In this document: piece after piece, positions 14,881-22,779 of the stretch
Position numbering within the stretch: position 1 is the stretch's first letter
Layout: each line of letters starts with the position of its first letter
From: Sphingomonas pituitosa NBRC 102491
GTDB lineage: Bacteria; Pseudomonadota; Alphaproteobacteria; Sphingomonadales; Sphingomonadaceae
Assembly: GCF_001598435.1 (NCBI RefSeq)
Contig: NZ_BCYY01000017.1
Coordinates: forward strand, 59,340 to 123,339
Direction: 5' to 3'
Length of the DNA: 64,000 nucleotides
Made by a program: the position numbers and the translations under genes
Notes under the pieces: generated by a model
Database searches by the model: none
Seen by the model: only the letters and a program-made list of their open reading frames with translations
What the model was told of the DNA's origin: nothing

Positions 14881-15057
14881 ATGTCCGACGGGGAACCGAG
14901 CGCCACAGGGGCCCCCCTCTGTCAAAGAGACATCGATCGCTTTGGAAACAATCTGATGCGATGCTATCCTGTCGATGGATTCCCTCCCTTTGAAGATCTG
15001 CTCCGCAGGATCGACAAGGTCGAACTGGCGTCCCGAGACGCCAAGGAGCGCCCCTAA
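14881..15057 (+). CDS. NepR-like small protein (possible anti-sigma factor)
   Basis: A 58-residue ORF, MSDGEPSATG... ending in KERP. Residues 18-47 (DIDRFGNNLM, then FPPFEDLLRRIDKVE) match the general pattern of NepR anti-sigma factors: an amphipathic helix with IG..L...Y, then P..F..LL..LD. NepR binds the ECF sigma factor EcfG and is released by phosphorylated PhyR. No ecfG or phyR gene is next to it, so if correct it is an orphan paralogue; a HWE kinase lies 1.4 kb upstream. The ribosome site is weak (GGA, nine bases before the ATG). The family call is my inference from pattern, not from an alignment. Confidence 0.45.
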   Translation: MSDGEPSATGAPLCQRDIDRFGNNLMRCYPVDGFPPFEDLLRRIDKVELASRDAKERP

Positions 15058-15198
15058 TAAGAACGTCGTAAACAGTCCTGTCTTGCTGTGATTTCGTCGC
15101 GGCGAAGCATCGTCGCGATATTGAAGATGCCGCGCTTGTACATCCAGGTGCGACTGAAGCACATGGTCGCGTTATCGCGACCGCCGGCACCCCCGCTC

Positions 15199-16479
15199 TC
15201 ACGGCTTGGGAACGGTGACGGCATCGGGGTCACGTCCCTGCTGGCGATCGAGCGAGCGCATGATCGGGGTGACGGTAAGGCCGTGCAGCAGGATCGAGAA
15301 GAGCACGACGAGGCCTGCGACACCCCACAGCCGTTCGGCATGCCCTACCGCCATGTGGTTGATCCCATAGGCCAGATAGTAGATCGTGCCGACGCCGCGA
15401 ATGCCGAAAAACGCCAGCGTCAGCTTCTCGCCTCTGTCCGCCGGATAGCCCCATAGTCCGAGCAAGCCGGCAAGCGGGCGGACGATCAGCAGGATCGTCG
15501 CGGCAAGGGCTGCATCCCGCCAGGTGAGGCCGGAAAGCAGCCCGCTCACCAGTGCCCCGCCGAACAGGATGAGCAGGATCATCATCACCAGCCGCTCGAC
15601 CTGCTCGATGATCGTGTGCATCTCGTGGTGGAAGTCGTGCTCGCGATGCGCGTGGCGGAAGGTTAGGGCGGTCACGAACACCGCCAGGAACCCATAGACG
15701 TGCACGATCTCGGTGAGGCCGTAGGAGACGAACGTCGCGGCGAGCGCAACCATGCCGTCGCCGGTCCTGGCAAGCTTGGTTTCCGCAGGCACATGGAAGG
15801 TCAGCCATCCGAATGCCCGGCCCACCAGCCAGCCGCCGGCGATCCCGCCCAGGATCTCCCAGGCGACGCGATAGGTGAGCCACTCCGCCAGCCAGGGCTT
15901 GTGCGACACGGCGCTTGCGGCGAGCAGGATGGCGAGGTGGACGAACGGGAAAGCGGCGCCATCGTTGAGGCCGGCTTCCGAGGTCAGCCCGAACCGTACC
16001 TCGTCTTCCTCGCCGGTTTTCGGCGGGCCGACCTGGACGTCGGCGGCCAGCACCGGATCGGTGGGCGCCAGGCTCGCCGCGAGCAGCAGGGCAACGGCGA
16101 CCGGCACACCCATCGCCCAGCCTGCAAGCATGGTGATCGACAGGATGCTGAGCGGCATGGTGATGGCGAGAAGCCGCCAGGTCACCGCCCAGCGCCGCCA
16201 GCCGAACACGCGGTCGATCTTCAGGCCCGCGCCCATCAACGCGATGATCACGATCAGTTCGGTGAAACGCTCGGTGACCTCGGGATATCGCATCGGCAGT
16301 GGCTGCAACGTCACCTGGGGCAGCGAGAAAAGCGCCGCGCCGAGGCCGATGCAGACGATCGGCAACGATAGCGGCAGCCGGCGTAGCGCCAGCGGCAGCC
16401 ACGCGACCAGGGCTACGAGGAGCCCGAACCCGGTGAGGGTAAGAATGTACGGAGAAGGCAGCTGTCCGGCAAAGTCCAT
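15199..16479 (-). CDS. CPA1-family cation:proton antiporter
   Basis: A 426-residue inner-membrane protein with about twelve hydrophobic segments. The ion-binding region of the NhaP/CPA1 family is visible as SLAPTDPVLAADV near residue 145 and the following FGLTSEAGLNDGAAFPFV, which has the conserved Asp residues. A His-rich cytoplasmic loop (HAHREHDFHHEMH) near residue 293 may be a pH or metal sensor. It should exchange Na+ or K+ for H+. ATG 16479 starts just before the first helix; the longer frame to 16731 adds an Arg/Pro-rich stretch that overlaps the adjacent kinase gene and is rejected. Confidence 0.85.
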   Translation of the reverse strand: MDFAGQLPSPYILTLTGFGLLVALVAWLPLALRRLPLSLPIVCIGLGAALFSLPQVTLQPLPMRYPEVTERFTELIVIIALMGAGLKIDRVFGWRRWAVTWRLLAITMPLSILSITMLAGWAMGVPVAVALLLAASLAPTDPVLAADVQVGPPKTGEEDEVRFGLTSEAGLNDGAAFPFVHLAILLAASAVSHKPWLAEWLTYRVAWEILGGIAGGWLVGRAFGWLTFHVPAETKLARTGDGMVALAATFVSYGLTEIVHVYGFLAVFVTALTFRHAHREHDFHHEMHTIIEQVERLVMMILLILFGGALVSGLLSGLTWRDAALAATILLIVRPLAGLLGLWGYPADRGEKLTLAFFGIRGVGTIYYLAYGINHMAVGHAERLWGVAGLVVLFSILLHGLTVTPIMRSLDRQQGRDPDAVTVPKP

Positions 16480-16594
16480 GGCGCTCCAACCCGTCAATGT
16501 CCACGTTCGGTCCGAGCGAAGAGGGAAGGGAAGCGACAAGGCGGCGAGATATCGCCGCCGATCGCAGGCTCGGGCTGGCCGGCAAACCCCTCCG

Positions 16595-18511
16595 TCAGGC
16601 GTCTGCGGGGCCGGCTTCCACCAGCTGGCTGATGCTCGCGGCCAGCGTCTCGACCTTGTAGGGCTTTCTGAGGATGGGAAATTCGCGTTCGTCCCGGGGG
16701 ATGAACTGCTTGCTGCTATACCCGCTGGCAAGCAGCACGGGGATGGCGGAATCGATCCGCTTCACCTCGGTCGCGAGCTCCAGCCCGCTCATGCCCGGCA
16801 TGACGATGTCGGAAAAGACCAGATCGACCTCGTGCTCCCGGAGCAGCGCGAGCGCTTCGTTCCCGCCGGGCGCCTCATAGACCCGGCAGCCCAGATCCTT
16901 CAGCAGCTGGTGCGCGAAGTAGCGGACATGTTCGCTATCCTCGACCAGGAGCACGCGGAGCCCGTCGGGAACCGTCACCTCGGCTTCGGTCGGCGCTTCG
17001 GCCAGGCGCGGCTTCGAGGTCCGGGGGATCCAGAGTTCCACGCACGTGCCTTCCCCCACCCGGGATTCGATCCGTGCCGAGCCGCCGGACTGAACGGCAT
17101 ATCCGTGAAGCTGGGAGAGCCCCAGGCCCGTTCCCTTGCCGGTCGGCTTGGTCGTGAAGAAGGGTTCGAAGACCCGCTTCAGCGTTTCGGGCGCAATGCC
17201 CTCTCCCGTATCCCGAATTGCCAGGAGGACACCGTCTCCTTCCGGACGCCGCACATTGGCGGTCGAGATGGTGATGTTGCCGCCCGAAGGCATGGCGTCG
17301 CGCGCATTGAGCACGGCGTTGAGGAGGGCCGCCTCCAGCCCGGTCGGATCGATCTCGACCGGCCACAGCGCCGGCGCGAGATCCAGCGTCAGTTGATACT
17401 GGCTGCCGAGCGTGCGCTGGAGCATCTCGCCCAGGGCGTCCAGCCGCACGCTGAGGTCGAGGACTTCGGGTTCGAGCGGCTGCCGGCGGGCGAAGGCGAG
17501 CAGCTGCGAGGTCAGGCTGGTCGCGCGCTCCGCCGTTTCCAGCATGACGCTCAGGTAGCGCGTCCGCTTCTCGATCGGCAGGTCCGGCTGCTTCAGCAGG
17601 AAGTCCGCCGACCCGCGCATGACCGTCATCAGGTTGTTGAAGTCGTGCGCGATGCCGCCCGCCAGCTCGCCCAGCGCCTGCAGCTTCTGCGATTGCAGCA
17701 GCGCCTCCTGGGTGCGGCGAAGCGCCTGCTCCGCCAGCTTCTTCTCCGACACGTCGCGGGTGATCTTGGCGAAGCCGATATGGACGCCGGCTTCATCGTA
17801 GATCGGGTCGATCAGCACATGCGCCCAGAACGGCGAGCCGTCCTTGCGCACGCGCTGCGCCTCGGCCTCGAACTTTCCCTGTTCCAGTGCGGTTTTGAGC
17901 GCGATGTCCGGCGCGCCGCGCGCACGATCCTCGTCGGTGTAGAAAAGGGAGAAATGCCGTCCCATCACCTCTGCCTGCGCATAGCCCTTGATCGCCTGGG
18001 CGCCCGAATTCCAGCTGGTGATCCTGCCCTGCGTATCGAGCATGTAGATCGCATAATCCCGCACGCCCTGGACGAGCATGCGAAGCTGCAGCGCGCTCTC
18101 GTAGGTGGCTTGCTCGAGCCGCCGCTTCTCGGTGATGTCGCGGGTGATCTTGGCGAAGCCGAGCAGCGCGCCCTGCGCGTCCCGGATCGCGTCGAGAATG
18201 GCATGCGCCCAGAAGCGGGTGCCGTCCTTGCGGATCCGCCAGCCCTCCGCTTCGAAGCGGCCTTCCCGCGCGGCGGTGGCCAGGGCGCGTTCCGGGAGCC
18301 CCGCCGCCTGGTCTTCGGCCGAGAAGAAGCGGGAGAAATGCGCGCCGATGATCTCGTGCGCGGCATAGCCCTTGAAGCGCGCTGCGCCGCTGTTCCAGGT
18401 GACGATGCGCCCTTCGGGGTCCAGCATGTACAGCGCATAGTCGGTAACGGCATCGACGAGCAGCTGAAAGGTTTCGGCGGGCGGAGGAGAACTGGGGTCG
18501 GGTGTGTGCAA
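16595..18511 (-). CDS. Double-PAS hybrid histidine kinase with receiver domain
   Basis: A 638-residue cytoplasmic protein: two PAS domains with very similar sequences (about 12-130 and 140-258; both contain a FKGYA/IKGYA motif and end in GFAKITRD), a HisKA phosphoacceptor domain (ELAGGIAHDFNNL, His near 287), a HATPase_c domain (ending near 500, with GKGTGLGLS) and a C-terminal receiver (about 515-630; Asp in VFSDIVMPGMSG). No transmembrane segment. The start is TTG 18511, with AGGATCAGG just upstream; no ATG is available nearby. It lies 118 bases downstream of the LOV-HTH gene on the same strand and may be co-transcribed with it. Confidence 0.88.
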   Translation of the reverse strand: MHTPDPSSPPPAETFQLLVDAVTDYALYMLDPEGRIVTWNSGAARFKGYAAHEIIGAHFSRFFSAEDQAAGLPERALATAAREGRFEAEGWRIRKDGTRFWAHAILDAIRDAQGALLGFAKITRDITEKRRLEQATYESALQLRMLVQGVRDYAIYMLDTQGRITSWNSGAQAIKGYAQAEVMGRHFSLFYTDEDRARGAPDIALKTALEQGKFEAEAQRVRKDGSPFWAHVLIDPIYDEAGVHIGFAKITRDVSEKKLAEQALRRTQEALLQSQKLQALGELAGGIAHDFNNLMTVMRGSADFLLKQPDLPIEKRTRYLSVMLETAERATSLTSQLLAFARRQPLEPEVLDLSVRLDALGEMLQRTLGSQYQLTLDLAPALWPVEIDPTGLEAALLNAVLNARDAMPSGGNITISTANVRRPEGDGVLLAIRDTGEGIAPETLKRVFEPFFTTKPTGKGTGLGLSQLHGYAVQSGGSARIESRVGEGTCVELWIPRTSKPRLAEAPTEAEVTVPDGLRVLLVEDSEHVRYFAHQLLKDLGCRVYEAPGGNEALALLREHEVDLVFSDIVMPGMSGLELATEVKRIDSAIPVLLASGYSSKQFIPRDEREFPILRKPYKVETLAASISQLVEAGPADA

Positions 18512-18629
18512 AACCTGATCCTGTGCTAAGCCCCCCCGAGCTCATCACCATAGACCAAAGTCCATACCGTATGGGGATGGCCGTGCAACTGGAATCGTAT
18601 GCCGGCGGCATCCAAGCCGCCGCCTGCGG

Positions 18630-19235
18630 CTAGAAGCCCGCTTCGATCGCCAGCCGCATCGCCTCCCCGGCGGTGGCGACCCCGAGCCGCCGGACAAGCG
18701 CGCCGCGATGCATCTTGATCGTCTTCTCGGTGAGGTTCAGCGCGTCGCCGATCTGCCGGTTGCGCAGGCCCTGGGCCATCAGCCGCAGCACCGCCTTTTG
18801 CTGCGGCGTGAGGCACGCGACGCGTTCCGCCGCGAATGCGCGGACGGATGCCTCTGCCTTGCCGCCGACTTCCATCTGGCTGCCGACGAAATGGGTCAGT
18901 TCCCCAGCGTCGTTGAAGACCGGCGCGATCATGACGGCGTTCAGGAACGTGCTGCCGTCCTTGCGATAGTTGAGCAGTTCGACGACCTGGGGCGTGCCGG
19001 TGGCAATCGCATGGCCAAGCGCGGCGGAATGCCCGGGATCGGTGTCGGGCCCGGCGAGGATCCGGCAGTTGCGGCCGATCAGCTCCTGCTCCGAATAGCC
19101 GGTCAGCTGCTGGAAGGGGCCATTGGTGGCGATGATGGGATTGTCGTCGAGGCGCGGATCGGTGACGATCGAGGCGATTGGCGATAGCCGGATGGACCGG
19201 ATAAGTGCTTGTTCCTCTTCGCTGAACGTCGCCAA
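18630..19235 (-). CDS. EL222-like LOV-HTH blue-light-responsive transcription factor
   Basis: A 201-residue protein with a LOV domain and a LuxR-type DNA-binding domain. The LOV signature GRNCRILAG places the photoactive Cys at residue 57, and the flavin-contacting segments LLNYRKDGSTFLNA (near 88) and HFVGSQMEV (near 116) are present. A helix-turn-helix follows (about 142-201; QGLRNRQIGDALNLTEKTIKMHR). Order, length and motifs match EL222 of Erythrobacter litoralis, in which light forms a Cys-flavin adduct, releases the HTH and allows dimeric DNA binding. ATG 19235 has only a weak purine stretch upstream. It sits between two large kinases. Confidence 0.9.
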   Translation of the reverse strand: MATFSEEEQALIRSIRLSPIASIVTDPRLDDNPIIATNGPFQQLTGYSEQELIGRNCRILAGPDTDPGHSAALGHAIATGTPQVVELLNYRKDGSTFLNAVMIAPVFNDAGELTHFVGSQMEVGGKAEASVRAFAAERVACLTPQQKAVLRLMAQGLRNRQIGDALNLTEKTIKMHRGALVRRLGVATAGEAMRLAIEAGF

Positions 19236-19470
19236 AGCTTCCCTCTTGTGTCCTCACAATGCGGTGCGTCGGCTGGAAGGGGACGGTGCCGCACCTTGCC
19301 TGCGCATGCGTGAACCTAGTCCGGCCGGGTGCTTCAAGGCAAATCAGGCAGGATCGGGGGGCGCGAAATCTGATATGGCCGGATGGCCGGACGTTGATGA
19401 CGAGACGTACGCGGCCATCCGTTCGTCCAAAGCAATGGCGCCGGATAGAGCATTGATGCATAAGGATTTT

Positions 19471-22400
19471 ATGAGTCTTTCACCTGCGCTCACGCACCCC
19501 CGCTTCCTCGATCATGAAAGCGAAGTCTCAGGGCTGATGCGGCGCCATGATTGGTCGACGTCTCCCTTGGGGTCGCCCGAGGGGTGGCCGCAGTCGCTGC
19601 GCCTCGTCGTCGGCCTGATGCTCTCGTCCAAATTCCCGATGTTCGTGGCATGGGGGCCGGACCTCGGCTTCCTTTACAACGATGCCTATGCCGAGATTCT
19701 CGCGCACAAGCATCCGGGCGCGCTGGGGCGCAGGTTCCACGACGTCTGGTCGGAGATCTGGGACGATATCTCTCCCCTGATCGATGCCGCGATGGCGGGG
19801 GAGGCCACCTATCGCCAGGACCTCCCGCTGCTGATGCACCGCCAGGGCTTCGACGAGCAGACCTGGTTCACCTTCTCCTATTCGCCGGTGCATGGCGACA
19901 GCGGAGAAGTTGCGGGCATGTTCTGCGCGTGCACGGAAACCACCGGGCGCATCCGGGCCGAGCACGCCGTGCGGGAAAGCGAGGCGCGCTTCCGCAACAT
20001 GGCCGATCACGCGCCCGTAATGATGTGGGTGACGGATTCGAGCGGCTATTGCACCTATCTGAATCGCGCCTGGTACGAGTGCACGGGCCAGACCGCGGCG
20101 GAAGCGGAAGGCTATGGCTGGCTGGAAGCCACGCATCCGGAAGACCGAGCCGAGGCGGAAAGCGCCTTCCGCGCGGCCAACGCGGCACGGGCGCCGTTCC
20201 GAACCGAATATCGCCTGCGCTGTGCGGACGGCAGCTACCGATGGGCCCTGGACGCCGCGGCACCCCGCTTCGACGAGGACGGCGCCTTTCTCGGCTATGT
20301 CGGTTCCGTCATCGACATCGACGAGCGGAGGGCCGGAGAGGAGCGGCAGCGCGAGAGCGAGGCCCGGCTGCGGAACCGCACCGATGCGCTGCCGACCTTG
20401 GTGTGGTTCGCCGAGGCCAATGGCGAGGTCACCTACTTCAACCGGCGCTGGTACGAATATACCGGCCAGACGCCCGAGCAGGCATTGCCCAATGGCTGGG
20501 TAGCCACGCTCCATCCGGACGACAGCGAGGCAACGGCGGCGCGCTGGGCCGAGGCGCGGGCGAACCGAACGCCCTATGAGGCCGAGGTGCGCTACCGTCG
20601 CAGCGACGGCGCCTATCGCTGGCACGTCGCGCGCGCAGAGCCGATCCTGGACGAGACGGGAGGGATCACGACCTGGGTCGGCAGTTCGATCGACATCCAT
20701 GATCGGAAGGAGACGGAGAACGCCCTGCGCAGCAGCGAGGCGCAATTCCGGCTGATGGCGGACGCGGTGCCCCAGATCGTCTGGATCACCGACGCCGAGG
20801 GGCAAACCGAGTTCTTCAACAAGCACTGGTCGGATTACACCGGCTCCGCCTATCACCCCACCACTGCTTCCGCCGTCGCGGTCGAGCATGTGCACCCGGA
20901 CGATGCGGGCCCCACCATGGCTGCCTTCGATGCGGCGCGGCAGACGGGCTCCACCTTTCTGGTCGAACACCGCATCCGCGCCGCATCGGGCGAATATCGC
21001 TGGTTCCTCGTGCGGGGCGAGCCCCATCGGGACCCGGACACGGGCGCGGTTGTGCGGTGGTTCGGCGCGTCGGTCGACATCCATGACCGCAAGACTGCCG
21101 AGGCGGCACTCGTGCAGCTGAACGAGACCCTGGAGGCGCAGGTGGAGGCCCGCTCGGCAGAGCGGGACCGGCTCTGGAACCTGTCCCAGGACATGTTCGC
21201 GCGTGCCGATTACAGCGGGATGATGTCCGCGGTCAGCCCGGCATGGCAGCGCGTGCTCGGGTGGAGCGAACAGGATCTGCTCACCCGCGGCTATGCCTCC
21301 TTCATGCACCCCGAGGACATGCCGCCGACGCTCGCCGCCATCCAGCAGATGAGCGAGACGCATCGGCCGACCCGCTTCGAGAACCGCATTGCGACGGCAG
21401 AAGGGGGCTGGAAGCCGATCGAGTGGACCGTTGCGCCCGAACCGAACGGCGTCAACTTCGTTGCCGTGGGCCGCGACCTGAGCCTCGCCAAGGCACGCGA
21501 AGCCGAGCTGGCGGCCGCGCAGGAGGCGCTGCGGCAAAGCCAGAAGATGGAGGCGATGGGCAGCCTCACCGGCGGTGTCGCGCACGACTTCAACAACCTG
21601 CTGACGCCGATCATCGGCTCGCTCGACCTGCTCGTCCGCAAGGGGCTGGGCAACGAGCGGGAGCGGCGGCTGATCGACGGCGCGCTGCAATCCGCAGAGC
21701 GCGCCAAGACGCTGGTGCAGCGGCTGCTCGCCTTTGCCCGGCGCCAGCCGCTGCAATCGGCCGCGGTGGATCTCGTCACGCTGATCGGGGAGATGGCCGG
21801 CCTGATCGAGTCGACCGTCGGCCCGAACATCGATGTGCGGGTCGACCTGGCATCCGAGCTGCCGCCGGCGCTGGCGGATGCCAACCAGCTGGAAATGGCG
21901 CTGCTGAACCTGGCGGTGAACGCACGGGACGCGATGCCGGGCGGTGGGCAGCTGACGATCTCCGCCCGGCGAGAGAGCGTGCGCGGGCGGCATTCTGCCG
22001 GGCTGACACCAGGCCATTATGTTCGTCTGAGTGTGCGCGACACCGGCGCGGGCATGGATGACGAGACGCTGAAGCGCGCAGTGGAGCCGTTCTTTTCCAC
22101 CAAGGGCATCGGGAAGGGCACGGGACTGGGGCTTTCGATGGTCCACGGGCTGGCTGCCCAGCTCGGCGGTTGTCTGACGATCGTCAGCGCCCCCGGCGAA
22201 GGTACCGAAGTGACGCTCTGGCTGCCGATCAGCGCGGCCCCGATCCGGGACCAGGAGCATGTCTCCGAACGCGCCGAAAGCGCGCGTGCGAGAGGGATCG
22301 CGCTGCTGGTGGATGACGAGGAACTCGTGCGGATGAGCACCGCCGACATGCTCAGCGACTTCGGATTCGAGGTTGTCGAGGTGGACTCCGCCGAGGAAGC

Positions 22401-22662
22401 GTTGCGCGTCCTGCAAGCGGGCACCACTCCCGACATTCTCATCACCGATCACCTGATGCCCGGCATGAGCGGCGCAGACCTGGCGCACAGGGCGCAAGCG
22501 ACACTACCGGCGCTGCCGGTCCTGGTCGTGTCCGGCTATGCCGAGGTCGAGGGGATCGCCGCGGATCTGCCGATCCTGACCAAGCCCTTTCGCAGTGCCG
22601 ATCTGGCGGCGAGCCTGGCCGCGCTGCTGCCTGCCGCCGGCGCCGAAACGCCGGGTGGATAG
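19471..22662 (+). CDS. Five-PAS hybrid histidine kinase with receiver domain
   Basis: A 1063-residue cytoplasmic kinase. An N-terminal PAS-like domain (about 25-155; WSTSPLGSPEGWPQSL is typical of this class) is followed by four more PAS domains (about 168-286, 293-411, 421-540, 565-673; the middle three of the PAS_3 type), a HisKA domain (GGVAHDFNNL, His near 704), a HATPase_c domain (about 800-923; GKGTGLGLS) and a receiver (about 940-1060; Asp in ILITDHLMPGMSG). There are no membrane helices. ATG 19471 follows AAGGA; ATG 19456, five codons upstream, is also possible. The frame remains open to 19123, but that part overlaps the LOV gene. It is transcribed away from the LOV-HTH gene. Confidence 0.88.
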   Translation: MSLSPALTHPRFLDHESEVSGLMRRHDWSTSPLGSPEGWPQSLRLVVGLMLSSKFPMFVAWGPDLGFLYNDAYAEILAHKHPGALGRRFHDVWSEIWDDISPLIDAAMAGEATYRQDLPLLMHRQGFDEQTWFTFSYSPVHGDSGEVAGMFCACTETTGRIRAEHAVRESEARFRNMADHAPVMMWVTDSSGYCTYLNRAWYECTGQTAAEAEGYGWLEATHPEDRAEAESAFRAANAARAPFRTEYRLRCADGSYRWALDAAAPRFDEDGAFLGYVGSVIDIDERRAGEERQRESEARLRNRTDALPTLVWFAEANGEVTYFNRRWYEYTGQTPEQALPNGWVATLHPDDSEATAARWAEARANRTPYEAEVRYRRSDGAYRWHVARAEPILDETGGITTWVGSSIDIHDRKETENALRSSEAQFRLMADAVPQIVWITDAEGQTEFFNKHWSDYTGSAYHPTTASAVAVEHVHPDDAGPTMAAFDAARQTGSTFLVEHRIRAASGEYRWFLVRGEPHRDPDTGAVVRWFGASVDIHDRKTAEAALVQLNETLEAQVEARSAERDRLWNLSQDMFARADYSGMMSAVSPAWQRVLGWSEQDLLTRGYASFMHPEDMPPTLAAIQQMSETHRPTRFENRIATAEGGWKPIEWTVAPEPNGVNFVAVGRDLSLAKAREAELAAAQEALRQSQKMEAMGSLTGGVAHDFNNLLTPIIGSLDLLVRKGLGNERERRLIDGALQSAERAKTLVQRLLAFARRQPLQSAAVDLVTLIGEMAGLIESTVGPNIDVRVDLASELPPALADANQLEMALLNLAVNARDAMPGGGQLTISARRESVRGRHSAGLTPGHYVRLSVRDTGAGMDDETLKRAVEPFFSTKGIGKGTGLGLSMVHGLAAQLGGCLTIVSAPGEGTEVTLWLPISAAPIRDQEHVSERAESARARGIALLVDDEELVRMSTADMLSDFGFEVVEVDSAEEALRVLQAGTTPDILITDHLMPGMSGADLAHRAQATLPALPVLVVSGYAEVEGIAADLPILTKPFRSADLAASLAALLPAAGAETPGG

Positions 22663-22779
22663 GGGAGGTCAGGGCTCCGAGCAGGCGGCCGGAAGCCGGG
22701 ATGCCCGTAGATGCGCGGCCGCGCCTCCACGGGGAGGGCGGCGCACGCAATCCGTGGATGCGCGCGCCGACCTGCTTCC

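Noticed and set aside
15875..22497. Long frames opposite the kinases (884 codons plus strand, 989 codons minus strand)
   Set aside because: Antisense shadows; the opposite strands carry full PAS, HisKA, HATPase and receiver motifs.
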